From contig DKWV01000038.1 in the NCBI GenBank assembly GCA_002491905.1, positions 1-64,000 of the forward strand: a stretch of 64,000 bases of DNA, read 5' to 3'. The DNA comes from Lachnospiraceae bacterium UBA7143. GTDB lineage: Bacteria > Bacillota > Clostridia > Lachnospirales > Lachnospiraceae. Position numbers and translations under genes: made by a program. Below are positions 43,784-53,029 of the stretch, piece after piece; position 1 is the first letter of the stretch, and every line of letters begins with the position of its first letter. The notes beneath the pieces were generated by a model. The model saw only the letters and a program-made list of their open reading frames with translations, was not told where the DNA came from and did no database searches.

Positions 43784-45136
43784 ATGAAATTTCTTGATTT
43801 GCTGCGGATGAGCAGCAGTAATCTCTGGAAAAGAAAAGTGAGAACGGTCCTGACGGTGCTTGGCGTGGTGATCGGGGTGGCTTCCATCGTGGTTATGGTG
43901 TCGCTGGGGCTGGGATTAAGCAGATCCCTGATGGCGCAGTACGAGTCCTACGGGAGTCTGACCCAGGTCACGGTGAACGCACCGTGGAACGATTCCGCCA
44001 CGGAAGAGGTGAAGCGTCTGGACCAGAAGCTGATCGACGAGATCCTCGGCATGGAGCATGTGGAGTCGGTGTACCCGGTGCTGCAGACGCAGGCGCTCGC
44101 GGTATACGGGAGCTATCAGGGGTATTTGCAGTTACAGGGAGTGCCGAGAGAGTATTTTGATAATTTGAATATTGAAGTGGGGGAAGGGCGACTCCCCGGA
44201 GACGACGAAAAACTGACTTTTTTTTACGGCTGCGAGGTTTTACAGAATTTTCAAAATTCCAAGGGCAGCGGCGGCAGTTACTGGGAGACGGGTATTCTGC
44301 CGGATATTGATCTGATGAAAGATCCGATTTTTGTGATTTTTGACATGGATGCCTACTATGCGTCAGGCACCCCGGACGAGAACGGACAGACACCGAAACC
44401 ACCGAAGAAGTATCTGATTGAGACATGCGGGGTGGAGGCGTCGCCCGGAGAGGATCAGTGGTCACAGTACGGCTGGTATACTTTCTGCGATATCGACCAG
44501 CTCATAAAAGAACTGAAAAAAATATTTAAGAATAAGGTGATACCGGGGCAGCCCCAGACGAAGACGGGAAAACCTTACAAGGAGATTTTCTATAACCAGC
44601 TTATTGTAAACGTGGACAGCATGGACAATGTGGTGGCTCTGCAGAAGTCGCTGACGGATCTGGGATACGACGCCTACAGTCAGGCGGAGTGGGTGGAGTC
44701 CGAGCAGAAGACTATGGGCTATATTCAGGCGGTGCTCGGCGGCATCGGTGCGGTGTCTCTTTTTGTGGCGGCTATCGGCATCACCAACACCATGATGATG
44801 TCCATTTACGAGCGTACCAAGGAGATCGGTGTGATGAAGGTGCTGGGGTGTGATCTGCGCAACATCCGCAGCCTTTTTCTGATGGAGGCGGGCTTTATCG
44901 GTTTTATCGGCGGTGTGATCGGTCTGATATTAAGTTTTATTCTGTCCGTGGTGATCAATAAGGTGGCGGCGAATGCCAATGAATATATGGCGGCTTCGGG
45001 CGGTATATCTTACATTCCCATCTGGCTGGTGCTTCTGTCGCTGGTGTTTGCGGTGATGGTTGGCATGGTGGCAGGGTTTTTCCCGGCAAGGAGGGCGATG
45101 CGTTTGAGCCCGCTGGCGGCGATACGAAACGAATGA
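43784..45136 (+). CDS. MacB-like FtsX-family ABC permease
   Basis: 450 residues from the ATG at 43784 (GGGGATCAGC precedes it; a weak TTG start lies 12 bases upstream). N-terminal helix about 20-45 after RKVRTVLTVLGVVIGVAS, extracytoplasmic MacB core domain about 55-305, then three helices with IYERTKEIGVMKVLGC in the loop and FPARRAMRLSPLAAIR at the end. These are hallmark FtsX/MacB sequences. Third part of the exporter with 41196 and 41936. The substrate is unknown; this family exports macrolides, peptides or lipoproteins. Confidence 0.93.
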   Translation: MKFLDLLRMSSSNLWKRKVRTVLTVLGVVIGVASIVVMVSLGLGLSRSLMAQYESYGSLTQVTVNAPWNDSATEEVKRLDQKLIDEILGMEHVESVYPVLQTQALAVYGSYQGYLQLQGVPREYFDNLNIEVGEGRLPGDDEKLTFFYGCEVLQNFQNSKGSGGSYWETGILPDIDLMKDPIFVIFDMDAYYASGTPDENGQTPKPPKKYLIETCGVEASPGEDQWSQYGWYTFCDIDQLIKELKKIFKNKVIPGQPQTKTGKPYKEIFYNQLIVNVDSMDNVVALQKSLTDLGYDAYSQAEWVESEQKTMGYIQAVLGGIGAVSLFVAAIGITNTMMMSIYERTKEIGVMKVLGCDLRNIRSLFLMEAGFIGFIGGVIGLILSFILSVVINKVAANANEYMAASGGISYIPIWLVLLSLVFAVMVGMVAGFFPARRAMRLSPLAAIRNE

Positions 45137-45234
45137 GGATGCAGCGGGCTTTTGGGAACATCCGTGTTCCCAAATTGCTGGATATCGGGCGGAATATTAA
45201 GGAAATTTCAATCGCCTGCGTATGGAGGATGTGT

Positions 45235-46014
45235 ATGCGGAAGAAATGGATGGTTCTGAGTGGGATTCTTATATTAGGGCTGAGTGCCGGATGCGGGCGG
45301 ACGGACGGTGTGGAGAAAGACAGTGAAGAGGTGCTGCCCGCAGATGACGGGAGACGGACGGAAGCGGGGGTAGAAAGCGGGGAGACGCCAACGTCTTCTG
45401 AGGAAGGTGGGCCGGCTGAAAAGAGGTTAGACGTAGCCGACAACGGCAGGAGACTAACCTCGGAGGAGCTTGCGGCGTACACGGAGTGGGTACAGGATGT
45501 CTCCAATTACGGATTTCTTTTGTCTGATTGGGAAAACCCGTCGCAGATTAATCTCTATCAGGTGTTTTACTGCGGCGCGGGCATATCCAGAGAGGGAACG
45601 GAGGAGGAGAAACAGGCGCATCTGGCGCGTTGGAACCAGCCGGAGATCTATACGGATTTCTGGGCGATGGACAAAGCGGATGTGGATGCCCTGCTCACCG
45701 GGAAGGTGGGCTTTACCTATGACCAACTCGTGGCAGAGGGAAATAAGGGTATGGAGGAAAATTACTATGCGGAAACGGACAGTTTCTGCGTGGAGGCAGG
45801 CGATACCAATTACTGTGAGTTTTTGTGTACGGACGGCTTCATAGACGAGGACGGTGAGACGGTCACCCTGTACTGTGATGGGGACGACTGGGTGAGGACG
45901 TGCGAGGTCAGGGTGAGCGTTACGGGGGACCAGCGGACATTTCTGGGCAACCATATCGCGGAGGGGATGGTGCTCGGTACGGAGGAGTTTTACGAGACCC
46001 ATGCGGAGGAATAG
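45235..46014 (+). CDS. Lipoprotein of unknown function
   Basis: 259 residues from the ATG at 45235 (GGAGG 6 bases upstream). The signal peptide MRKKWMVLSGILILG ends in the lipobox LSAGC, so the mature protein should be lipid-anchored. A Glu/Gly/Thr-rich linker (about 25-65) precedes a globular domain with no family I recognise. It contains several cysteines and a TYDQLVAEGNKGMEE helix. It lies about 100 bases after the MacB-like permease and may be cotranscribed. Confidence 0.75.
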   Translation: MRKKWMVLSGILILGLSAGCGRTDGVEKDSEEVLPADDGRRTEAGVESGETPTSSEEGGPAEKRLDVADNGRRLTSEELAAYTEWVQDVSNYGFLLSDWENPSQINLYQVFYCGAGISREGTEEEKQAHLARWNQPEIYTDFWAMDKADVDALLTGKVGFTYDQLVAEGNKGMEENYYAETDSFCVEAGDTNYCEFLCTDGFIDEDGETVTLYCDGDDWVRTCEVRVSVTGDQRTFLGNHIAEGMVLGTEEFYETHAEE

Positions 46015-46049
46015 AATGACGATTTCTTACGGGTAATTGAGAAAAGTGC

Positions 46050-46079
46050 TTGCTTTTTTCTTCCTATATGTTGTATGAT
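46050..46079 (+). promoter_or_regulatory. Promoter of the four-repeat secreted protein
   Basis: TTGCTT (46050-46055), 18-base spacer, TATGAT (46074-46079). Confidence 0.5.
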
Positions 46080-46137
46080 AGATTTACATAAATATTTATT
46101 ATGGTAATCTTGTGCTACATAGGATGGAGGAGTGAGC

Positions 46138-47268
46138 ATGAAAAAATACAAAGGATCGGCAAGGCTGGGAATGGCGGCTCTGGCGGCCTGCGGCCTGCTG
46201 CTTGTGCCAGCGGCGACGGGTCTGGAGGTGCAGGCGGAGGAAGTCATCGCCACGGTGCAGGGCAAGGTGATGGAGGGAACCACCGCTAAGCTTTTATATC
46301 TTGATACTTCGGACGGCAGAATGGAGATCAAGATTGACGGGAGTACCAGCACAGGCAACTGCAAGATGCTCCTGCCGGATAAAAAGATCAGTGTGTCGGT
46401 GGCGAATGGAAACGACGGCTATCTCCATGCGGTCACCATCTCGGAGAGCGGGGAGAGTCCCAGTGTATCCGTGGATACCTCGAAGGTTTCCAGCGTGGTC
46501 GGAACGGTGAACGGGAGGACGACGGAAGATGTGCTGCATCTGGATACGGCGCAGGGCGAGATGGAGTTAAAAATTGACAGGAACACGGATTTGAGCAACT
46601 GCTCCGTCCTGGTGGTGTCCGGGAAATATGTGGTGAGCTGCGCCAGAGGGGAAGACGCTTACATGCATGCCATCAGCATTGCAGATGTGGCCGCGGCGCC
46701 TTCGACGAACGCGTCCCAGACAGGCACGGCAGCTCAGACATACAGTCAGGCGCCGGTAGTCAATGTGACGGGTGAGACCAGAACCGTTACAGGCACGGTG
46801 AAGGACAAAACAGACGAAACGACGCTTTATCTGGCAACCTCGGAGGGCGATTTCACTTTTAAGATTGACAGCAGTACGGACACCTCGAAAGGGATGGTTC
46901 TGACGCCGGACAACAAGCTGATGGTTACTTATTTCAGGGGGTCTGACAGCAATCTCCACATCACGGCGCTGACGGGCGTCAAGGACAGCTCTTCGACCAC
47001 GGTGGACACCTCCTCCCAGGCGACAGTGACCGGTACGGTTAAGGGGAAATCTACGGAGAATATTCTCGTTCTGGATACGTCTGCGGGCGAGATGGAGTTA
47101 AAGATGGACAAGGTGGCAGGGCCGTCCGGCTGCAAAGTTTTGGTGGAAGGGAAAAAGATTACAGTGACCTGTGCGAGAGGGGACGACGCTTACATGCACG
47201 CGCTCACGATATCGGCGGGCAGCACAGTGGGAAATACGGGAAACAGCACGGTAGGGGACGAAAGATAA
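46138..47268 (+). CDS. Secreted protein built from four tandem repeats
   Basis: 376 residues from the ATG at 46138 (GGAGG 7 bases upstream). Signal peptide with SARLGMAALAACGLLLVPAA. The mature protein has four repeats of about 65-70 residues (starting near 40, 120, 215 and 295), each with the pattern TVxGKxxExxxLxLDTSxGxMELKID, then SxCKVLxxxKKIxVxxARGxDxYMHAxTI. Linkers are Ser/Thr-rich. No database family comes to mind. The repeated short strands suggest a beta-barrel or OB-like unit, perhaps ligand-binding at the cell surface. Confidence 0.78.
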   Translation: MKKYKGSARLGMAALAACGLLLVPAATGLEVQAEEVIATVQGKVMEGTTAKLLYLDTSDGRMEIKIDGSTSTGNCKMLLPDKKISVSVANGNDGYLHAVTISESGESPSVSVDTSKVSSVVGTVNGRTTEDVLHLDTAQGEMELKIDRNTDLSNCSVLVVSGKYVVSCARGEDAYMHAISIADVAAAPSTNASQTGTAAQTYSQAPVVNVTGETRTVTGTVKDKTDETTLYLATSEGDFTFKIDSSTDTSKGMVLTPDNKLMVTYFRGSDSNLHITALTGVKDSSSTTVDTSSQATVTGTVKGKSTENILVLDTSAGEMELKMDKVAGPSGCKVLVEGKKITVTCARGDDAYMHALTISAGSTVGNTGNSTVGDER

Positions 47269-47283
47269 AAGAATACATGATTT

Positions 47284-47334
47284 AAACCTCCTTTGCGCAT
47301 ACTAGATACAAAAAGTGCGCAGAGGAGGTTTTTT
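47284..47334 (+). promoter_or_regulatory. Terminator-like hairpin that contains the eno ribosome-binding site
   Basis: Arms 47284-47299 (AAACCTCCTTTGCGCA) and 47316-47331 (TGCGCAGAGGAGGTTT) pair fully with one G-T wobble, and a run of six T ends directly at the eno ATG. The eno Shine-Dalgarno AGAGGAGG is inside the 3' arm. It can act as terminator for the upstream gene and could hide the eno ribosome site in read-through transcripts. Confidence 0.65.
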
Positions 47335-48729
47335 ATGGGCAGCAAACTACGAATTGTGGATGTACATGCAAGACAGATATTGGATTCCCGGGGAAATCCC
47401 ACCGTGGAGGCGGAGGTGACCGTGGAGAAGGAGGTGGGCGGATGCCAGTACAAGGGGCGGGCGGCCGTTCCCAGCGGCGCCAGTACCGGACGGTTTGAGG
47501 CAGTGGAGCTGCGCGATGGTGAGACGGTATATTTCGGGCTGGGAACGACCAAGGCAGTCAATAACGTGAACACGAAGATCAGGGAGACGCTTCTTGGCAT
47601 GGACGCCTTTGACCAGGGGCTGATTGACCGAACGCTGATCGAGCAGGACGGCACGGATAACAAGAGCAATCTGGGAGCTAACGCCACGCTTGGCGTTTCT
47701 ATGGCCTGCGCAAGAGCGGGAGCGGCGGCTCTGGGGATTCCCCTCTACCGCTATCTGGGCGGCGCTTACACCAGACTTCTGCCGGTGCCGATGATGAATA
47801 TTTTAAACGGCGGCAAGCACGCGGACAATACCGTGGATTTTCAGGAATTTATGATTATGCCCGTGCAGGCGGAGAGCTTTGCGGATGGACTGCGCATCTG
47901 TGCGGAGATCTACCACAACTTAAAGAAGATCTGTAACGACAGAGGGCTTTCCACAGGCGTGGGCGACGAGGGCGGATTCGCGCCGTCCCTGCCGGACGCT
48001 TTCGCGGTGCTTGATCTGATCGTGGAGTCCATCAAGGCGGCGGGCTACACGCCGGGGCAGGATATTAAAATTGCGCTGGACGTGGCGGCTTCGGAGCTTT
48101 ATAATGAGGCGGACGGCGTGTATCATTTTCCGGGAGAAACGGAGTTAAAGCGGTACAGGCAGAAAGAAGGGTCTTTCGCGTCGGAATGCTATGAGGCGGG
48201 CTGCCAGACACCGGACTGCGGGGAAATCCCGGAGATTACGAGGAGCACAGAGGAGATGGTGGCGTACTATGAGGAACTGGTGGAGCGTTATCCCATCATT
48301 TCCATCGAGGACGGACTGGCAGAGGACGACTGGGATGGCTGGCAGATGATGACGAAAAAGCTGGGGAACAAGATTCAGCTTGTGGGCGACGATCTGTTTG
48401 TCACCAATACCAAGCGGTTGGACGCGGGCATCAAGCTGCAGGTGGCCAACGCGATTCTGGTGAAGGTGAACCAGATCGGCACGGTCAGCGAAGCTATGGA
48501 CGCTATAGAGATGGCGCAGAAAAACGGCTACAAGGCAGTCATTTCCCACCGCTCCGGCGAGACGGAGGATACCTTTATCGCGGATCTGGCTGTTGCGGTA
48601 AACGCCGGGCAGATCAAGACGGGGGCGCCCTGTCGAAGCGACCGGGTGGCGAAGTACAACCAGCTTCTCAGGATTGAGGAGGAATTGGGGAGCGTGGCGT
48701 GCTATAAGGAGCCGTTCAATAAGATATAA
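47335..48729 (+). CDS. eno: Enolase with an internal insertion
   Basis: 464 residues; usual enolases have about 430. Recognised from VDVHARQILDSRGNPTVEAEV, the GDEGGFAP loop, IISIEDGLAEDDWDGW, VGDDLFVTN and ISHRSGETEDTFIADLAV. Converts 2-phosphoglycerate to phosphoenolpyruvate. The extra length is one insertion at about 272-303, rich in charged residues and with cysteines at 285, 290 and 295 (CYEAGCQTPDC). It falls between a strand and the helix before the IEDGLAE metal site, so it should lie on the surface. AGAGGAGG precedes the ATG. Confidence 0.95.
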   Translation: MGSKLRIVDVHARQILDSRGNPTVEAEVTVEKEVGGCQYKGRAAVPSGASTGRFEAVELRDGETVYFGLGTTKAVNNVNTKIRETLLGMDAFDQGLIDRTLIEQDGTDNKSNLGANATLGVSMACARAGAAALGIPLYRYLGGAYTRLLPVPMMNILNGGKHADNTVDFQEFMIMPVQAESFADGLRICAEIYHNLKKICNDRGLSTGVGDEGGFAPSLPDAFAVLDLIVESIKAAGYTPGQDIKIALDVAASELYNEADGVYHFPGETELKRYRQKEGSFASECYEAGCQTPDCGEIPEITRSTEEMVAYYEELVERYPIISIEDGLAEDDWDGWQMMTKKLGNKIQLVGDDLFVTNTKRLDAGIKLQVANAILVKVNQIGTVSEAMDAIEMAQKNGYKAVISHRSGETEDTFIADLAVAVNAGQIKTGAPCRSDRVAKYNQLLRIEEELGSVACYKEPFNKI

Positions 48730-48740
48730 AGCTGCATAAG

Positions 48741-48784
48741 AAAAGATAGGCGCTTCCCGATAAGAGGACACGCCTATCTTTTCG
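48741..48784 (+). terminator. Terminator of eno
   Basis: Perfect 12-base arms AAAAGATAGGCG (48741-48752) and CGCCTATCTTTT (48771-48782), 18-base loop. Confidence 0.75.
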
Positions 48785-48822
48785 GAAATGAGGGGCGTCA
48801 GGCACATAAGATGGGAGGAGAA

Positions 48823-49533
48823 ATGAAACGAATCGGTGTTTTGTCGGATACGCATGGGAAGCTGCGGGATGAGGTCGTGGAGATACTGAAAGGGTGTGAT
48901 GCGATTCTCCATGCGGGGGACATTAATACGCCGCAGGTGCTTGAAAAACTGCGGGAAATCGGGCCACTCTATGTGGTACGTGGCAATGCGGATAAAGAGT
49001 GGGCGGAAGGGCTGCCCGAAACTTTGTCCGAAGAAATCTGTGGCCTGCGGGTTTTTATGGTACATAATAAAAAGCATATGCCAAAAGAGACGGGGGATTA
49101 TGACCTGGTGGTATATGGCCATTCCCATAAATATGAGGAGCACAGGGAGAAAGACTGTCTTTACCTGAATCCCGGCAGCTGCGGGCCGAGGCGGTTTTCC
49201 CTGTCTGTGACAATAGCGGTGGTGGAAGTGGAAAAAGGAGAAATCCGGGTCGTCAGAAAAGAGATCGCGCAGGATGTGCAGGCGGTGTCGGTGTCCAGGA
49301 AGAGAAGGCGTGCGGCGGAAGAAAGCGGGAGAGTGGAAGAGGAGCCGTTTTCGGCGGAGAGACTGCACTCGATTCTGCGGGATGTGGATAAGGGAAAAAG
49401 TGTTTCAGAGATCGCCGCGAAATATGGAATCCCCGAAGAAACGACAGGGCAGATATGCCGTCTCTACCTGACCCATCCCGGCATCGACGCAGCGGGTGTG
49501 AGAGATAAGATGGGGCTTCCGAGGGACAGATAG
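48823..49533 (+). CDS. YfcE/MJ0936-family metallophosphoesterase with C-terminal helix-turn-helix-like tail
   Basis: 236 residues from the ATG at 48823 (GGGAGGAGAA upstream). Calcineurin-like motifs: LSDTHG, HAGDIN, VRGNAD, then VYGHSHK. Members hydrolyse phosphodiesters with two metals. Beyond the usual 160-residue domain there is a tail of about 70 residues with DKGKSVSEIAAKYGIPEETTGQI, which looks like a helix-turn-helix. It is 11 bases from hemZ, so cotranscribed. Confidence 0.88.
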   Translation: MKRIGVLSDTHGKLRDEVVEILKGCDAILHAGDINTPQVLEKLREIGPLYVVRGNADKEWAEGLPETLSEEICGLRVFMVHNKKHMPKETGDYDLVVYGHSHKYEEHREKDCLYLNPGSCGPRRFSLSVTIAVVEVEKGEIRVVRKEIAQDVQAVSVSRKRRRAAEESGRVEEEPFSAERLHSILRDVDKGKSVSEIAAKYGIPEETTGQICRLYLTHPGIDAAGVRDKMGLPRDR

Positions 49534-49544
49534 AGAGGAGGAGC

Positions 49545-51005
49545 ATGATGATACAGATCATTAAGAGCAATAAGACACGGTTTGAATATGATATACAGGC
49601 TTTGTTGAAATCCTTTTACCCGGAGTGGGAACCGAGGATGCTCGCGCCGGACTCGGAAGTCAGGGACAGAAGGATTCTTGAGGGTGAGCCGGTGATGGCG
49701 CTTTTTTTCGGCGGGGATGAAGTGACGCTGGAAATGTTCACAAGTTTACATAAGTACACATGGCGGCCGCAGGAGCCGGAGGACACTTCGGAATACAAAA
49801 ACGCTTTCAAACGCTTTTTCTATCGTTCGCTCTGTAAAGAGACGGGCACAACTCTCCCGTGGGGCAATCTGACGGGCATCCGTCCCACAAAAATTGCCAT
49901 GACCATGATGGAGCAGGGAAAGAGCGGGGAGGAGACGGCGGATTATCTGAGAACCATGCATCTGGTGAGTGAGGAGAAGACGGCGTTGGCGCTGGACATT
50001 GCGGAGAGAGAAAAAAAGATTCTGAGTACCCTGCATTATGAAAACGGGTACAGCCTCTATGTGGGAATCCCTTTCTGCCCCACCACCTGTCTGTACTGTT
50101 CCTTTACCTCCTATCCCATCGGCGCGTGGAAAAAGAGAGTGGGGGAATATCTGACGGCGCTGGAAAAGGAGATTGACGCGACAGCCTGGCTTTGCCGGGA
50201 TAAAATACTGGACACGGTCTATATTGGCGGGGGTACGCCCACTTCCCTGTCGGCGCAGGAGTTGGAGCGGCTGCTGGGAAAGCTGCAGGGCGCTTTTGAT
50301 TTCAGTACAGTGCAGGAGTTTACGGTGGAGGCCGGGAGGGCCGACAGCATCACGGAGGACAAGCTGAAAGTACTCCATAAGCATGGTGTGACGAGAATAT
50401 CCGTCAATCCCCAGACTATGAAGCAGGAGACGCTGGATTTAATCGGCAGGCGGCATACTGTGGAACAGGTGGAGGCGGCTTTCCGTCTGGCCAGACAGAC
50501 CGGCTTTGACAATATCAATATGGATATCATTCTGGGGCTGCCGGGGGAGACGGCGGCGGATGTGGCCCATACCATAGAGGCGATAAAGGCGCTTTCGCCG
50601 GATGCCTTGACGGTGCATTCCCTGGCGGTCAAACGGGCGTCGAAGCTGGGACGTTGGATTGAGGAAAACGGCGCCACGGCTTACAACAACACGGAGGAGA
50701 TTATGGACATTGCGGCCCGCGGGGCGGCGGATATGGATATGGTGCCCTACTATCTTTACCGGCAGAAAAATATGTCAGGTAATTTCGAGAACGTGGGCTA
50801 TTCCAGACGGGGGAAGTACGGCATTTATAATATCCTGATCAACGAGGAGAAACAGACCATCGCAGCTCTGGGGGCAGGTTCCATCACCAAGGGCGTTTTC
50901 CAGGATGATCGCATTGAGCGGTGCGAGAACGTGAAGGATGTGGCGCAGTATATTGAGAGGATCGACGAGATGGTTGAGAGGAAGCGGCAGCTTTTGGGTG
51001 GGTGA
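49545..51005 (+). CDS. hemZ: HemZ-type radical SAM coproporphyrinogen dehydrogenase-like protein
   Basis: 486 residues. The HemZ-specific N-terminal region (about 1-160) is followed by the radical SAM core with CPTTCLYC (Cys178, 182, 185), YIGGGTPTSLS, and the HemW/HemN-like NPQTMKQETLDLIGR. The start is ATG 49545 or 49548 after GAGAGGAGGAGC. It would oxidise coproporphyrinogen III without oxygen, though many HemZ/HemW proteins are instead haem chaperones; no other haem gene is nearby. Confidence 0.85.
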   Translation: MMIQIIKSNKTRFEYDIQALLKSFYPEWEPRMLAPDSEVRDRRILEGEPVMALFFGGDEVTLEMFTSLHKYTWRPQEPEDTSEYKNAFKRFFYRSLCKETGTTLPWGNLTGIRPTKIAMTMMEQGKSGEETADYLRTMHLVSEEKTALALDIAEREKKILSTLHYENGYSLYVGIPFCPTTCLYCSFTSYPIGAWKKRVGEYLTALEKEIDATAWLCRDKILDTVYIGGGTPTSLSAQELERLLGKLQGAFDFSTVQEFTVEAGRADSITEDKLKVLHKHGVTRISVNPQTMKQETLDLIGRRHTVEQVEAAFRLARQTGFDNINMDIILGLPGETAADVAHTIEAIKALSPDALTVHSLAVKRASKLGRWIEENGATAYNNTEEIMDIAARGAADMDMVPYYLYRQKNMSGNFENVGYSRRGKYGIYNILINEEKQTIAALGAGSITKGVFQDDRIERCENVKDVAQYIERIDEMVERKRQLLGG

Positions 51006-51061
51006 AAACGGATATAGAAATCCTTTGGCATTTATTGACAGTTATAAGGGTAAGGTGTACG

Positions 51062-51097
51062 ATATAGATGATTACAAGCAGTAATCATCTATATTTG
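51062..51097 (+). terminator. Terminator-like hairpin before the peptide locus
   Basis: Perfect 13-base arms ATATAGATGATTA (51062-51074) and TAATCATCTATAT (51082-51094) with loop CAAGCAG and a short T-run. It separates hemZ from the peptide-maturation genes. Confidence 0.65.
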
Positions 51098-51162
51098 TTC
51101 ATAGACTTTTTTACAGAATTGAAAAACTGTTTGTGGACCATGAGAGATGAAAAACAAACATT

Positions 51163-53013
51163 GTGTGGGATATGGATTGGAAGACACTGAAAAAAAGCAT
51201 TGCAGAGAAAAGCAAAGCAGTCAGGGCATTTGCCTATTGTGTAGTTTTATCCTGGCGTGTATCAAAGACGTATACAGTTATGCAGTTTCTGACCCGCGGA
51301 ATATCGGCATTTGTGCCTGTCCTGGTCACTTGGAATACAAAGGAGATTATAGAGTTACTCAGTATCGGAATAGCGGGACAGGGACAACAGCGGGGCGGAG
51401 TTCAGGGACTTCTGTTTATCAGAATGGGAATTATGCTACTGCTCTTGCTGTTACAGTTATTAGCAACGCAGATCCATACCTATGTGAATGAAATGCAGCG
51501 GGACAGGGTTTTACATTTCGTGGAGCAGGAGCTTTCGTTAACCGCGATGCGGATGAAACTGGAATATTTTGATGGCCCGAAATATTATGACATGTTTGAA
51601 AAGGTGAAAACTGACATTTACTCTCTTTCAAGTGCCATGTATGACGGTGTTTCCGCAGTCAGTTATGCAGTTTCGCTTTGCAGCTGTATCTGTTTTCTGA
51701 CCGGTCTGGGATCCGTCTATACGATACTGATTATAGCGGCCACGATACCGATGGCAGTGTCTGAATATAAATATACAAGGGAATTATACTCATGGGGATT
51801 AAGTCACATGAGAGAAGAAAGGGAAATGTCCTATTTGTACTGGGTGGCGACAGAACGGAGGTTTGCGCAGGAAATACGTGTTTTTGGAACGCAGGAATAT
51901 TTGATAGGGAAGTATCGCAAGGTTTGGGACAACTATTTTTCCAATAAGTCTGGTCTTTCAAAAAGAAAAGCAATACTAAACTGCCTGTTGTCGGTATTTC
52001 CGGAACTGTTCGTGATAACCGCACTTTTTGCAACGGGAAGCAGGGTGCTTGCCGGGACAGCGACGATTGGTGAGTTTGCTTTATACAATGGACTGCTGGT
52101 ACAGTTGATTGAGAATCTGCGGGGTATGGTTGGATCGGCTATGGGTCTGGTTGAGAAAAAGCTGCAGATAGAGCATGTTTCTGAGTTTGAAAAGCTGGTG
52201 GGCGAAGAGAACACAGCCGGAGGAAAACAGCTATGCAGGAAAGTGAATATCGAGTTTCGGAATGTCAGCTTTCAATATCCTGGAACAGATCGTTATGTAA
52301 TAAAAGATGTCAGCTTTCGATTGCCTGCGGGGAAAAAGGTATGCATTGTGGGAGAGAACGGAGCAGGGAAATCTACGCTGTTTAAATTGCTGCTACGTTT
52401 TTATGAACCCTGCGAGGGACAGATTCTGCTAAATGACATTCCGATTGGAGAGTATGATCTTGACAGTATCAGAAAAAGGTTTAGCTGCTTTTTTCAGAAG
52501 GCGGCCAATTATGCTTTTACGATACAGGAGAATATTCGGTTTTCGCAGGTTGATAAAGCGGGGCGGGAAGCAGCCGGGAGCGAGAAACGGGCAGAGGAGA
52601 TGGCGGGAGTTTCCTCCTTGCTTGAGTCGATGCCTCGCGGCAGGAATACCTTCCTGACAAGAGCTTTCAGTGATGAAGGTGTGGAACTGTCTGGCGGACA
52701 AAATCAGAAAATTGCTTTGGCAAGAATGTTTTACAGGGATGCGTCCGTGTTGATATTGGATGAGCCATCGGCCGATCTTGACCCAAAAGCGGAATATGAG
52801 TTATTTCAATCCATTCAGAAAGAATGCAAGGGACAATCTGTGTTCTATGTATCCCACCGCCTGGCGAATGTGGACCTGGCCGATGAGATTATTGTAATGG
52901 TTGGAGGAGAGATCTGTGGAAGGGGAACCCATGTGGAGCTGATGATGGGATGCGAGCCATATAAACGGTTGTATCATTATCAGGCGGATAAATATGTAAC
53001 GAAAGAGAAATAG
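51163..53013 (+). CDS. ABC exporter (fused membrane and ATPase domains) of a Cys-rich peptide locus
   Basis: 616 residues. An N-terminal ABC-type transmembrane domain (about 20-320, six helices) is followed by an ATPase domain: GENGAGKST, signature LSGGQNQKIALARM, VLILDEPSADLDP and YVSHRL. It lacks an N-terminal C39 peptidase. Start GTG 51163 or ATG 51172 (MDWKTLKKS); neither has a strong ribosome site. It stands first in the locus, 16 bases before the radical SAM maturase, and is the natural exporter for the modified peptide at 55839. Confidence 0.88.
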   Translation: MWDMDWKTLKKSIAEKSKAVRAFAYCVVLSWRVSKTYTVMQFLTRGISAFVPVLVTWNTKEIIELLSIGIAGQGQQRGGVQGLLFIRMGIMLLLLLLQLLATQIHTYVNEMQRDRVLHFVEQELSLTAMRMKLEYFDGPKYYDMFEKVKTDIYSLSSAMYDGVSAVSYAVSLCSCICFLTGLGSVYTILIIAATIPMAVSEYKYTRELYSWGLSHMREEREMSYLYWVATERRFAQEIRVFGTQEYLIGKYRKVWDNYFSNKSGLSKRKAILNCLLSVFPELFVITALFATGSRVLAGTATIGEFALYNGLLVQLIENLRGMVGSAMGLVEKKLQIEHVSEFEKLVGEENTAGGKQLCRKVNIEFRNVSFQYPGTDRYVIKDVSFRLPAGKKVCIVGENGAGKSTLFKLLLRFYEPCEGQILLNDIPIGEYDLDSIRKRFSCFFQKAANYAFTIQENIRFSQVDKAGREAAGSEKRAEEMAGVSSLLESMPRGRNTFLTRAFSDEGVELSGGQNQKIALARMFYRDASVLILDEPSADLDPKAEYELFQSIQKECKGQSVFYVSHRLANVDLADEIIVMVGGEICGRGTHVELMMGCEPYKRLYHYQADKYVTKEK

Positions 53014-53029
53014 TAGGGAGGAAGATACG

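Noticed and set aside
51147..51491. ATG-initiated frame overlapping the start of the peptide exporter
   Set aside because: It overlaps the exporter in another frame, has no family pattern, and the exporter's membrane domain reads well from 51163.
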